Below, piece by piece: positions 1-9,540 of a stretch of 64,000 bases of DNA. Origin of the DNA: Escarpia spicata (Eukaryota; Annelida; Polychaeta; Sabellida; Siboglinidae). Below the pieces are notes generated by a model. The model saw only the letters and a list, made by a program, of their open reading frames with translations. It had not been told where the DNA came from and did not search any database. The position numbers were made by a program, and so were the translations under genes. The DNA is taken from NCBI GenBank assembly GCA_963995525.1, contig OZ023213.1, positions 53,902,622 through 53,966,621 on the forward strand, given 5' to 3'. Each line of letters starts with the position of its first letter. The first letter of the stretch is position 1.

Positions 1-71
<71 letters not shown>

Positions 72-77
72 TGTGTG
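1..77. repeat. (AT)n then (GT)n microsatellite
   Basis: A pure AT run (1-24) passes directly into a GT run (25-77, with one T interruption near 69). Open reading frames through it encode only alternating Cys-Val and are not genes. Confidence 0.97.
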
Positions 78-119
78 TAGGTGTAGGAACAGGGCACTAA
101 AAATGCTGACAACATTAAC

Positions 120-292
<173 letters not shown>

Positions 293-359
293 GGGTGGTG
301 GTGGTCTCTATATCTATATTTACGCGTGGTCTCTATATCTATATTTACGCGTATTTTGA

Positions 360-1265
360 ATCAGTATATCATGCCAGCCACCTCGGTGCGGAATCTAGGA
401 GTGATCTTTGATAGTAACTTCAATTTCCGACAACATATATCTCAAACCTGTCTCTGCTGTTTTTATCATATTGTGTGGGTGCTAGTAGCGTGAATATGTT
501 TAAAAATAAAATCGACACATACCTCAGACACATAGATAAAAGGGTCGGACTCTCGATAAGCCAAAGGGCTTCCTTGTCCACCTGCCACCTAGAGTTAATT
601 CTCTGGGTGGCAATCTTGTTAAATCTTGTTAAATATTCGTGATCTTCGCCGTATTCGCCGGTATATGTCATTTTCTGTTGCTAAGACTATTGCAACAGCG
701 TTTGTTAGCAGCATACTTGACTATTGCAATTCCCTCCTTTATAATATCGCTAGCAAGGATATCACAAAACTTTAGCGTGCCCAAAATTGTCTAGCAAGAG
801 TAGTTACAAGCCACTTTTGAAGTCTTTGCATTGGCTTCCTGTTCGATATCGTATAATATTTAAGATCTGTACCATTACATACCAGGCACTGTCCAATAAG
901 CAACCATCTTATTTGCATTTATTGCTTACTCCAGCTTCGATCATCTAGTTCTGATCTACTTTTTGTTCCTAGAGTCAACACTAACATTGGAACTAGGGCT
1001 TTTTCTGTTGCTGCACCAACTCTTTGAAATATGCTTCCTCTTAGTGTTAGATCAGTTGAAAATATTACAAAATTCCGTCGTCATTTAAAAACGTATCTTT
1101 ACAACCTTGCTGATCCACCGTAGCTCCCTAGCGCCTTGACCCACCTGTTGACAACTGGAAAACTACTTATGGATTTTGAGATTGACCAACCCTTTTGTTT
1201 TGATGCGCCTCTGAGCTTGGTTTCCAAGGATTTAGGCGCAATAGAAGTTATCTTATTATTTTTAT
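360..1265 (+). mobile_element. L2-like LINE, family B, 3' fragment (copy B1)
   Basis: This is the 3' end of the element found more completely at 43853-47405. The two share near-identical sequence from the RT C-terminal coding region through the 3' UTR. The copy is 5'-truncated, its ORF is broken, and it is split by a family A insertion at 470-634. The 3' UTR carries a hairpin (GCGCC at 1205-1209 with GGCGC at 1235-1239) and ends in a T/A-rich tail. In the intact relative this stretch encodes the thumb/C-terminal part of the reverse transcriptase. Confidence 0.85.
470..634 (+). mobile_element. CR1-like LINE, family A, short 3' copy (A1) inside B1
   Basis: This stretch matches the last coding residues and 3' UTR of the family A element at 2781-7580, including the terminal ten-base repeat TCTTGTTAAA. 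It interrupts the family B fragment: the sequences on either side, ATCATAT and ATATTCGTG, are contiguous at 46738-46750 in the other copy. A duplicated ATAT at the junctions is the only sign of a target-site duplication. The copy lacks about 12 bp just before the stop codon. Confidence 0.85.
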
Positions 1266-1401
1266 TTTATTTTTATATATCTACCTAACCCAATGGATCC
1301 TGTTTCCAGCGTGCTTCCCGGTCGGGCCTGTGAGAGATGAGGAGGAGGCAGTGTAGGCAGTGTAATACACTATATCATTGGACCCACTGGGTACTATACG
1401 A

Positions 1402-1544
<143 letters not shown>

Positions 1545-1552
1545 ATTTGTAT

Positions 1553-2124
1553 ATGTACAAAACAATAGTTAGGCCTCATTTAGAATATTGTATTCAAGCG
1601 TGGAGGCCATATCGCAGGAAGGACATAGATATGCTAGAAAGAGTGCAGAGGAGAGCAACTAAAATTATACCAAATTTGAGGGATCTTAGTTATGAAATAC
1701 GCCTAAAAAAATGCGGTTTAACAACACTAGAGACCAGGAGATAGAGAGGAGATCAGATAGAAGTGTTTAAAATATTGAAGGGTTATGAAAATATTGATAG
1801 AAATATGTTTTTCCCAGTTAAGAAAGATAGAAGGACTAGATGACATGATCTTGCATTAGCAAAGGAGCAGAGTAGATTGGATATAAGAAAGTTTTCATTT
1901 TCACAAAGGACTGTAAATGAATGGAACAGATTACCTGCTGATTGTGTGGGTGCTAGTAGCGTGAATATGTTTAAAAATAAAATCGACACATACCTCAGAC
2001 GGGCGGGATACACATAGATAAAAAGGTCGGACTCTCGATAAGCCAAGGGCTTCCTTGTCCACCTGCTACCTAGAGTTAATTCTCTAGGTGGCAATCTTGT
2101 TAAATCTTGTTAAATCTTGTTAAA
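1553..2124 (+). mobile_element. CR1-like LINE, family A, 3' copy (A2)
   Basis: The copy encodes the RT C-terminal region of family A (IVRPHLEYCIQAWRPYRRKD and onward) with stop codons at about 1742 and 1840, then the 3' UTR, and ends in three TCTTGTTAAA repeats. It is 5'-truncated next to the CA microsatellite. It points toward copy A3, so the two meet tail to tail across 2125-2780. Confidence 0.9.
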
Positions 2125-2177
2125 ATGTAAATATATTTCATTTTATTTGTACCTTTGTATATGTTAAATGCTGAATT

Positions 2178-2510
2178 ATGTCTCGTCAGATGGTACCCCC
2201 AGATGTCGACCCGGCACCAGAACACACCGATGCAAGAAAGGAAGATGTCGGTGTTGCAGTCGTGGCCGGTGTCACTGCAAGTGTTATGGGTGGGGAATCA
2301 GTTGCTACTGCCACGGAAAAGGCTTGCTTGTGTGTTACACTCACCACCCCGGTACCCCTCACTGGTGCTGGAACACTAACGTTCATCTTCACTGGTGCTG
2401 GGGCACTACTGGTTCGGCCTACAACCCCCGTGCCCGGTGCTACCACAGAAAGGGTGTCAAGTGCTGGCCTGATGCAGGCCATCACCGTTGCCCACGCACG
2501 TAATGTGTAA
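2178..2510 (+). CDS. Possible short gene, unknown; an overlapping frame is Cys-rich
   Basis: A GC-rich island between two LINE copies is open in several frames. The frame starting at 2178 has a purine at -3, gives 110 residues rich in Ala, Thr, Val and Gly, and stops 18 bases before an AATAAA at 2529-2534. The overlapping frame from 2168 (111 residues) is strikingly cysteine-rich, with about 16 Cys from residue 13 on and clusters such as RCRCCSRGRCHCKCYGW, plus many His and Trp. It has no obvious signal peptide. A roughly 30-bp imperfect internal duplication (CACTGGTGCTGG at 2358 and 2391) runs through both. I cannot tell which frame, if any, is translated. It may be one exon of a larger gene or a retroelement remnant. 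No family is recognised. Confidence 0.3.
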   Translation: MSRQMVPPDVDPAPEHTDARKEDVGVAVVAGVTASVMGGESVATATEKACLCVTLTTPVPLTGAGTLTFIFTGAGALLVRPTTPVPGATTERVSSAGLMQAITVAHARNV

Positions 2511-2883
2511 TGAGCATGCGCGAGAGATAATAAAACATGCCTCGCAAAGTTGTGTTTTCTTGCACGTATAAATTATACAAGTAGTGTTACTGTCGTTGTA
2601 ACTCCTGTAAGCTGATGTGGTCAGTTCTTCTACGAACACTTTAAAATAGGACGTACCTCACTATTTTGGTCATTCTCGCAACTCGGCCAAAGTGACCGGA
2701 ATGTCGAGGTGACCATATTGTCAGGATTAATTTTCTAAAGTTTGTTGTTACGGAAAAGATACTAGGTTGATACCAATGATACAAGATTTAACAAGATTTA
2801 ACAAGATTTCCCCCCAGAGAATTTACTCTAGGTAGCAGGTGGAAAAGGAAGCCCTTGGCTTTTCGAGAGTCCGACCTTTTTAT

Positions 2884-5781
2884 CTATGTGTATCCCGCCC
2901 GTCTGAGGTATGTGTCGATTTTATTTTTAAACATATTCACGCTACTAGCACCCACACAATCAGCAGGTAATCTGTTCCATTCATTTACAGTCCTTTGTGA
3001 AAATGAAAACTTTCTTATATCCAATCTACTCTGCTCCTTTGCTAATGCAAGATCATGTCCTCTAATCCTTCTATCTTTCTTAACTGAGAAAAACATATTT
3101 CTATCAATATTTTCATAACCCTTCAATATTTTAAACACTTCTATCTGATCTCCTCTCAATCTCCTGGTCTCTAGTGTTGTTAAACCGCATTTTTTTAGGC
3201 GTATTTCATAACTAAGATCCCTCAGATTTTGTATCATTTTAGTTGCTCTCCTCTGCACTCTTTCTAGCATATCTATGTCCTTCCTGCGATATGGCCTCCA
3301 CGCTTGAATACAATATTCTAAATGAGGCCTAACTATTGTTTTGTACAGCGGTATTATTAGCTCTTTTTCCTTATACGTTATGTTTCGCCTAATTAATCCA
3401 AGGATTTGATTTCCCTTTGAAGCTGCAATTCCGCACTGCTCTGAAATCTTCATATCAGCACTAACGGTTAACCCTAAGTCCTTTTCTTTTACAGTAGTAC
3501 TTAGTACAGTACCCCCCATTGTATATTCTACCTCTTCGTTCCCATGTCCTATGTGGAGGCATTTACATTTCCCAAAATTGAACATCATTTGCCATTTTTC
3601 AGACCATTTCATTAACCTGTCAAGATCATCTTGTAAATGCTGTCTATCTCCATCACTTTTAATCCTTCTAAACACTTTTGTATCATCCGCAAATTTCAAC
3701 ACCTTGCTTGTTATTTCATCATCCAAATCGTTGATGTATATTAAGAATAATATAGGACCTGATACTGATCCCTGTGGTACCCCACTCAATACCGATTTCC
3801 AGTTTGAAGCCTCCCCATCAACTACTACACGTTGTCTTCTGTCAATCAGCCATTGTTCTATCCAGTTTATTATACCATTTCCTATGCCATGGGCCTTTAG
3901 TTTAAGCAGTAATCTTTGATGTGGTACTTTGTCAAAAGCTTTTTGAAAATCTAAGTAGACGATATCTACTGGTGTTCCCTCATCTACCCACTTAGTGATG
4001 TCTTCCAAAAAACATAACATATTTGTTAAGCATGACCTCGCTTTAAAAAAACCATGTTGAGATGGGTTTATCAAGTTTTGTTTAACAAGAAAATCCACCA
4101 TGTGATCTTTAATTAATATTTCTAATAATTTACAAATCACTGATGTTAAACTCACTGGTCTATAGTTCTCTGACTTGTTTCTCGAACCTTTTTTGAATAA
4201 CGGTATAATGTTTGCTTCTTTCCATTCTAAAGGAACCACTCCCTCTTCTAATGACAAGTTGAAAACTGTTGCAAGTGGTATGCTAATTTGTTCTACAATT
4301 TCCAATAGTAGTTTGGGTGGAATACCATCCACTCCAGGTGATTTATTATCCTTCATAGCCCTTATTTTCTTAGCTACCATTTCCGGGGTTACAATTAATT
4401 GTCCTAAATAGTCTGAATCTGCCCCCTAGAACTTAGCCTCTGGTATTGGCAGTGAACTAATATCTTCCCTGGTAAACACTGAACTAAAGTACTCATTCAG
4501 GTCTTCTGCCATTATGAATCCCTCTGATATTATATTTCCAGCACTATCTTCTAGAGGACCGACCTTATCTTGAACTTTCTGTTTGCTTCGAACATACGCA
4601 TAAAAACTCTTGCTGTCATGTTTTATATTACTAGCTAATTGTTGTTCATAGCTTCTCTTTGAATTTCTAATTTCAGCTGTAGCTTGGTTAAGTGCTTCTT
4701 TATAATTGTTGTAGTCTTGATCATTTCCAGTACATCTATATGACTTCCACATCATTTGTTTATACTAAATTTTTCTAATGGCTTCTTTCGATAAGTGTTT
4801 CTTTTTGGACCGTTTTCCTTGTTTTTTGAAGGGTACAAATTTATCGATTATGCACTTAATTTCACTCTTTAATATATTCCAGCATTCTGTTGCCGTCTTA
4901 TTTTTCAGTGTCTTATTCCAGTCTATCTTTGTTAAATATTTCCTCATGTCCTTATACCTTCCTTTGTGGAAATTTTTCCTATACTGCTTTTTGCTATTCC
5001 TTTCTGATTTTACTTTGATGGTAAAATGTATCTGGTTGTGATCGCTACTCCCCAGTGGCTCACATATGTTGACATTGTCAACTAATTCATTCTGTGAGGA
5101 CAAAACTATGCCTAACACATTCTCACCCCTGGTTGGTTCTAGCACATGTTGAGAAAGGAATGTATCTTGAACTAAAACTAAAAACTTGTGGTCCTCTCTC
5201 CCCATACTCTGTAGAGATTTCCATTGTATATGCCCATGGTTAAAATCCCCCATAATAATACAGTCCCGTTTGCTTACTTCCCTTATAGCGTTTTGTATTT
5301 TTTCATTCTCTTCTATGCTTATGTTTGGACTTCGATAAACTAACCCAACTGTTAACGTTGAGTTTCTTGTAACTATGTTACACCAAACAGCTTCTTCGCA
5401 ATCTGCTTCTCTTTCTAATTTTATTTCATAAGCCTGAATAGATTCTTTAATATATAAAATAACTCCACCTCCCTTTCTTCCTATTCTATCTTTTCTAAAC
5501 ATTACATATCCTGTCAGTCCCAATTCAGCATCTGATATATCGGTGGTGGTCCAGGATTCGGTTATACCTATTATATGAGGGTCAATATCTTCTACCATAA
5601 TGTTTAGTTCATTTCTTTTGTTTACTATACTCCTTGCATTTAAACAAACACATTTATATCCAGCTTCAGAAGAGTTTTCCAGACTGTTATTTGTTGATTT
5701 ATTTGTGGTGTCTTTATCTATGCCTCCATTTTCAGGCTTTTCTGTGAGTCCCCCCTGCGAATCTAGTTTAAATAGATGCAA
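2884..5781 (-). pseudogene. CR1-type ORF2: AP endonuclease plus reverse transcriptase, two stops
   Basis: About 966 codons run in one frame from the ATG at 5781. The N-terminal third is an APE-type endonuclease (LNARSIVNKRNEL, IGITESW, VYRSPN, MGDFNHGHIQW, SSDHNQIHF). The reverse transcriptase follows (LFKKGSRNKSENYRPVSLTS, YLDFQKAFDKVPHQRLL, GVPQGS, FADDTKVF with the catalytic aspartates at about 3685-3690). The C-terminus ends in a conserved segment before the 3' UTR. TAG codons at about 4765-4767 and 4427-4429 interrupt the linker. At both places the copy at 59101-62130 has AAG, so each is a single-base change. Without these the frame would be whole; as it stands, no full-length ORF2 protein can be made. 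Confidence 0.9.
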
Positions 5782-6968
5782 CCTGTCCCACTGTCAACAG
5801 ATTGCAGCAGATTCTCTGAGAAAACTGCTGCCCCCTTTCCACTAAGATGGAGGCCATCTCTCATGTACATATCTTCCCTCCCAACAAAGTATCCCCATAA
5901 ATCTGTGAATCCCACCCCCTCTTCTTCGCACATCTGCTCAGCTAGTGCATTGATCGCCATCCTCTTGCAGTTTCTATACGTTGCCCCCCTTCCTCCCATT
6001 ACTGGCAAAATTCCTGACAAAATAACCTGTTCGACTCTCGTCTTCTTTAGCTTCCTCACTAACTGTCTATACTTCTGTACTATCGCAGTTGTTCCCTCCC
6101 TGTCTGCATTATTTGTTCCTACATGTACCAGTATAGACCCCCCCTTGCCATGTCTCAATACCTTCTCTACCCTGTCAGTTACATGTTCAATCCTAGCCCC
6201 CGGTAAACAAACAACGATGTCCTTCCCCTCGCTCAGTGTCTTGTCCGTCTTTCTCATAATGGAGTCACCCATAAACACCCACTCTTTCCTCATTGCCCCC
6301 TCAATCACTGCCTTAGAATAGCTCCTTCTTCGGTTTGCATCTGTCTGTTTGTTGTCTTTCCCCCCTGCCGTCTTCTCTCCTGTCACATTCTCTTCCGATC
6401 CATTCTTTCCTGTCGCTTTTTCTCTTGTCACCTTTCCTCCTGTCAGCGTCCCTTTTATCGACTTCTCTTCTATCACATTTGCTCTCACTTCCTTTCGTCC
6501 CGTCTCATTTTCCTCTCTCCTCTCCCGTTCCATCTTCCCTCCCTCCTTCTCTACAGTCACTTTCTTCCCTTTCACCTTCACGCTTGTCACGTTTTCTGTT
6601 GTCGATTTTCCAATTTCTTCCCCTCCAATCACCTTCTCTCCTCTCAATCTCCTTTCCTCAGTTTTCTTGCCACTGCTATTCTCCTTCAGTCTTGCAGTAT
6701 CCTCACCTCTCTCCCTGTCGTCTCTCTCCGTTCGACCTGCCTCCTTGCTAATTCCCATCTCCATTCCCTTCACAATATCTGTCAACCTAACTATCTCCTT
6801 CTGCAAACACTCCACCTTCCAACATCCAATGCACTGAAAGGTGAATCCTTCCTCCATGGTTTCTGCCCATGACTTTCCACACCCGGACGATGCAAAATCT
6901 ACCCAGCTGTAGCAGTGATCGCACACCAAGTGTCGCTTTGCCTTGACTTTCCGCTTGCAAGGCGCCAT
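5763..6968 (-). CDS. CR1-type ORF1 protein: PHD-like finger, coiled coil, SGNH esterase
   Basis: An intact 401-residue frame starts at the ATG at 6968. Residues 16-49 carry a Cys pattern (CDHC at 16-19, C30, CIGC at 46-49) like the degenerate PHD finger of CR1 ORF1. A short leucine-containing helix follows, then a long Lys/Glu-rich low-complexity linker (about 70-215) with repeating K-V-T-x-E-K phrases. From residue 226 an SGNH/GDSL hydrolase is visible: FMGDS puts the nucleophile at Ser236, HVGTNN gives Asn287, and DGLHLS gives Asp371 and His374. ORF1 proteins of this type bind RNA and self-associate, and the esterase's substrate is unknown. The last 19 bases overlap the start of ORF2 in another frame, so ORF2 may be reached by reinitiation. 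No stop or frameshift is seen. Confidence 0.9.
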   Translation of the reverse strand: MAPCKRKVKAKRHLVCDHCYSWVDFASSGCGKSWAETMEEGFTFQCIGCWKVECLQKEIVRLTDIVKGMEMGISKEAGRTERDDRERGEDTARLKENSSGKKTEERRLRGEKVIGGEEIGKSTTENVTSVKVKGKKVTVEKEGGKMERERREENETGRKEVRANVIEEKSIKGTLTGGKVTREKATGKNGSEENVTGEKTAGGKDNKQTDANRRRSYSKAVIEGAMRKEWVFMGDSIMRKTDKTLSEGKDIVVCLPGARIEHVTDRVEKVLRHGKGGSILVHVGTNNADREGTTAIVQKYRQLVRKLKKTRVEQVILSGILPVMGGRGATYRNCKRMAINALAEQMCEEEGVGFTDLWGYFVGREDMYMRDGLHLSGKGAAVFSENLLQSVDSGTGCIYLN

Positions 6969-7580
6969 ATCCCGATCAGAATTTATTTAATAATTTAACT
7001 AACTTAGTCTTTATAAAGACTGTTTCCTGTGTACTACAGCACACTTTAGGTTACAAATTTCAATTACACAGCCGACTATTTATCCTAATACGAACACTAA
7101 CATCACCGGTAGTGACCTAATTTAAATACAATCAATTACGTTATGTTAGGCTGCTTTATTTATTTAGGTTACGCCGCCCGACTATCGCCCTTGCTTAATT
7201 TTAACAACAATGCTACCTAACCAAAATATATAGCAAGTACTGGCTTACACAGATATTATCTTGTGTAAGTAGTTTGATGGTTGTTACTTTATCTCCTATA
7301 TATTCTACCACATAATCAGGTTTGTTAAATCTTGTTTACAAGTTATCGAAGGCTAAGCCGCCTAACTGAGTTACCCTATTATCACTCACTATACTAAGGT
7401 GTTCTAAAATACTTTAACTAACTAACTTTAAGGACAAATGCTACTCAATATATGTTTATTGCAACTTTATGAATGATATTAAGGCAAAAATAATACTTAT
7501 CAATCAGTAATTCCACTTGTTTATCCACTTTTTACACCACCAATTTCTACGATCAATCTCCGCCAAATATAGCCTCGATA

Positions 7581-7792
7581 CTAGGGCGACTGTAACTGCG
7601 AACTGGCTGTATAAATGATGTTGCCTAACGGGTGAATCGCGTGTGCGTATAAGAAATATTTATTTGCGTTTATATCCGACACAGGCAGACATGTGTGTAT
7701 TTTGTTACCAATTGGTGGATCCAGGGGTGTCCATCTGGTGTCCCGCACTTCAGCCACACTCACACGCGCGCGCGCACACACACGCAAAAACG

Positions 7793-7855
<63 letters not shown>

Positions 7856-8250
7856 ATTCTAGCCGTAGTTGTCTGTCATGTCAAAATTACTTTTCGAGAC
7901 ACCGCTAGGGGCGCTCTCCTTCACTTGCTCATCAGATGAGGACATTCGAACAGTTAGCATTGTCAGGAATACTGCCATTTTTTTCTTAGTCATTTGATTT
8001 GTTCATCCACTATCCTCGTAGCGCCAGTTATAAACAGTAGATTGACTCTAACTGTCAGTGCATCTCACTTTATATCCTCACTGGTCACCACGTGATTTTA
8101 GACCTGAAGAAAGTTATTTTGTACATAATAAAGACGTGCATGCCCTCCCAACACGCGAAATATGCGTGAGAAAAGTGCTCACTCCCCTTATTATATAATC
8201 GAACATTTTAATCTAACATACATGACACGACTCTTCACTTGGAACAGACG
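7581..8250. other. Flank with (CA)n microsatellite, no gene seen
   Basis: A run of CA with CG-rich variants occupies about 7756-7852. The remaining sequence, including an AATAAA near 8128, shows no recognisable coding region. Confidence 0.6.
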
Positions 8251-8254
8251 TCGT

Positions 8255-8345
8255 GTTTTTTAAACTACAAACGCGCCGCTGTTTTTGCTGAAATTACACA
8301 TGCGACAGTTGGACCACTTTAAAGGAATTTTGCCACGCGAGGTAC
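8255..8345. repeat. Diverged dispersed repeat, also at 20455-20560
   Basis: The two stretches share about 85 bp, including forms of AACTACAAAC, TTGCTGAAATTA, CAGTTGGAC and CACGCGA in the same order, with many substitutions. The element type is unknown. Confidence 0.6.
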
Positions 8346-8349
8346 TCAT

Positions 8350-8465
8350 TCCTACAGCTGAGCGAACTTTAGCAAAGTGTCGAGAACGAACGCTGCTAAG
8401 TTTCGAAACGGCAACAAGATAATTCGAGCCCCGATTCCTTCGATTGAGAGTCCGAAGTACAAACA
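8350..8465 (-). mobile_element. Diverged tRNA-headed SINE fragment
   Basis: On the minus strand this resembles the head of the SINE at 32908-33242, sharing GGACTCTCAATCGA and the CAGCTGAGCGAAC phrase in the same order and spacing. The box B region is damaged. It is an old copy. Confidence 0.55.
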
Positions 8466-8499
8466 TTTGACGAGATGTCAGAGGCTTCAGTCAGTGTAG

Positions 8500-8770
8500 T
8501 ATTCCTTCCCTTTAACGCATTCAACAACACGTTCTGGAATGTGTTGTTAACATTTAGTTATTTTAGAAAGTAAAGGTTACAGTGTGCCTGTGAAAAACCT
8601 CATTATTCCACTAAAATATTGTCGTGCTTTGGCAGAAGCAGTTTTGTAAAAACAAAATGAGGTTACTCGTACACAAAGTCTTGGGTTTGTTTCAAGAGTG
8701 TAAACAATAGCGTTGGATTATCATGTTTTTTTTACCGGAGGTTGTCCTCGTAATGTAGTCCTCTCGCTAG
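8500..8770. repeat. Dispersed repeat H, copy 1 left part
   Basis: It aligns in order with 12510-13020: AACACGTTCTGGAATGTG, TTAGTTATTTTAGAA, TTTTGTAAAAACAAAATGAG and TTGTCCTCGTAATGTAGTCC all have close counterparts there. The alignment resumes at 9381-9540 after the Penelope-like insertion. The repeat class is unknown and no ORF is shared. Confidence 0.7.
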
Positions 8771-8812
8771 ATCAAAACTTTCATTTTTTATATCCAAAGT
8801 GTATTTTTACCT

Positions 8813-8858
8813 GGTAGAAGCTTTCGTCTAACGTCTCACGTTGACTTCTTCAGTGCCG
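8813..8858 (-). ncRNA. Hammerhead-ribozyme-like motif, left arm
   Basis: On the minus strand the order is CTGAAGA, a helix (GTC-AACGT, loop GAG, ACGTT-A-GAC), GAAA, then a very short helix III before TTCTACC. CTGANGA and GAAA are the conserved hammerhead core, and the helix II pairing is perfect apart from one bulged A. There is one extra A between the first core block and helix II, and helix I pairing is weak, so activity is uncertain. Hammerhead motifs are known in Penelope-like element terminal repeats. Confidence 0.5.
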
Positions 8859-9230
8859 ATGACGCTGAATGACGTCATCGTACACTTGAGGCAATTCGTA
8901 ATTGTGCTCACTTCTATTGATGGGTGTTCTGGTCTTCCTGTTCCAGATGGCTTCCTTGATATGCCGGATTCTTCGGTTGTGTTCCTTGTCTATAATGTTC
9001 GCTCCCTCCCAGTTTACGATATGGTTTTCAGTTGTCGCATGGTCTGTAAAGGCGGAAATAATGATGGAAGACATCAATCTTTTTTCCCGCTTCTTGTGTA
9101 TTTCTCGTTTTTCATGTTGTCTGCGTCCTTTTTGTGTTCCTCCAGTCGTGTTTTGAGTAGTCTTCATATCTCCCCAATGTACTCAGCACCACAGTTCTTG
9201 CATGGCATTTGGTACAATTACGAACTGCCT
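8850..9230 (-). pseudogene. GIY-YIG endonuclease domain of a Penelope-like element
   Basis: Read from about 9220 downward, MPCKNCGAEYIGEI gives the Y-I-G half of the GIY-YIG motif. An in-frame TGA and then RLLKTRLEEHKKDAD follow, with the usual basic helix. After a frame change come TDHATTENHIVNW, IIDKEHNRRIRHIKEAIW and NRSEHNYELPQVYDD, the characteristic C-terminal sequence of Penelope-like elements, ending with a stop at 8850. In intact elements this nuclease nicks target DNA for priming of reverse transcription. Here the N-terminus begins at the arm junction and the RT domain is missing. The stop and frameshift make it non-functional. The last 17 codons recur on the plus strand at 9213-9266 in the right arm. 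Confidence 0.8.
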
Positions 9231-9261
9231 CACGTTTACGATTACGTCATTCAGCGTCATC

Positions 9262-9306
9262 GGTAGTAAAGAAGTCAGCGTGAGACGTTAGACGAAAGCC
9301 TCTACC
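9262..9306 (+). ncRNA. Hammerhead-ribozyme-like motif, right arm (degenerate)
   Basis: This is the inverted counterpart of the 8813-8858 motif. GAAA and helix II (GTC-AGCGT, GAG, ACGTT-A-GAC, one G-T pair) are kept. The first core block reads GTAAAGA instead of CTGAAGA, which should abolish catalysis. GGTAG at 9262-9266 could pair with CTACC at 9302-9306 as helix I. Confidence 0.4.
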
Positions 9307-9380
9307 ACGTAAAAATATAGTTTGGATATGAAAAAGGGAAACTTTTTGATCTGATAAAGAACTATCCTGAAGAATGTTCA

Positions 9381-9540
9381 GTAATCCTAGTCCTTTCGCT
9401 GTCTACCATAAGCTTTGGAACATGAACTATTCTCCACGTACACGAATGCTGCGAAAATACGCACATCAATGCCCGTTCTGGAAGATATTAATAGATGTAC
9501 TGTGTTCAACTTGAACATTTGCTGCATAAAAATATGTTTT
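9381..9540. repeat. Dispersed repeat H, copy 1 right part
   Basis: It continues the alignment with repeat H copy 2 (about 13010-13130), sharing GTCTACCATA/GTCTACTATG, CATGAACTATTC/CATGAGTTGTTC, and GAAGATATTAATAGATGTA against GCAGATATTCATATACGTA. Confidence 0.6.

Larger units (their letters stand above)
2781..7580 (-). mobile_element. CR1-like non-LTR retrotransposon, family A, near full length (A3)
   Basis: Read on the minus strand, a roughly 600-bp 5' UTR (7580-6969) is followed by ORF1 (PHD-like finger plus SGNH esterase), a 19-base overlap, ORF2 (AP endonuclease plus reverse transcriptase), a roughly 100-bp 3' UTR and a tail of TCTTGTTAAA repeats. The 5' boundary is set by loss of similarity to the second 5' copy at 24597-25600. 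PHD and esterase domains in ORF1 and a short-repeat tail instead of poly(A) are known traits of the CR1 group. ORF1 is open; ORF2 has two in-frame stops, so the copy is probably immobile but fairly young. No clear target-site duplication is seen. Confidence 0.92.
8768..9380 (-). mobile_element. Penelope-like element fragment with long inverted arms
   Basis: A roughly 610-bp insert consists of a minus-strand GIY-YIG endonuclease end plus flanking sequence, with the last 145 bp or so repeated in inverted orientation on the right (left arm about 8768-8910, right arm about 9205-9352). The arms share GTCTAACGTCTCACG, GATGACGCTGAATGACG and TTCGTAATTG. It sits between near-direct repeats of 19-20 bp (8750-8768 and 9381-9400) inside repeat H. 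Penelope-like elements combine RT with a GIY-YIG nuclease and often insert as partial or inverted copies. No RT is present here. Confidence 0.8.

Noticed and set aside
2186..2485. Minus-strand 99-codon frame opposite the Cys-rich island
   Set aside because: It is low-complexity (Val, Pro, Ala, Thr) with no supporting signals; the poly(A) signal supports the plus strand.
6335..6837. Ser/Pro/Leu-rich plus-strand frames over 6335-6837
   Set aside because: They are antisense to the Lys/Glu-rich linker of ORF1, whose zinc finger and esterase flank it in frame.
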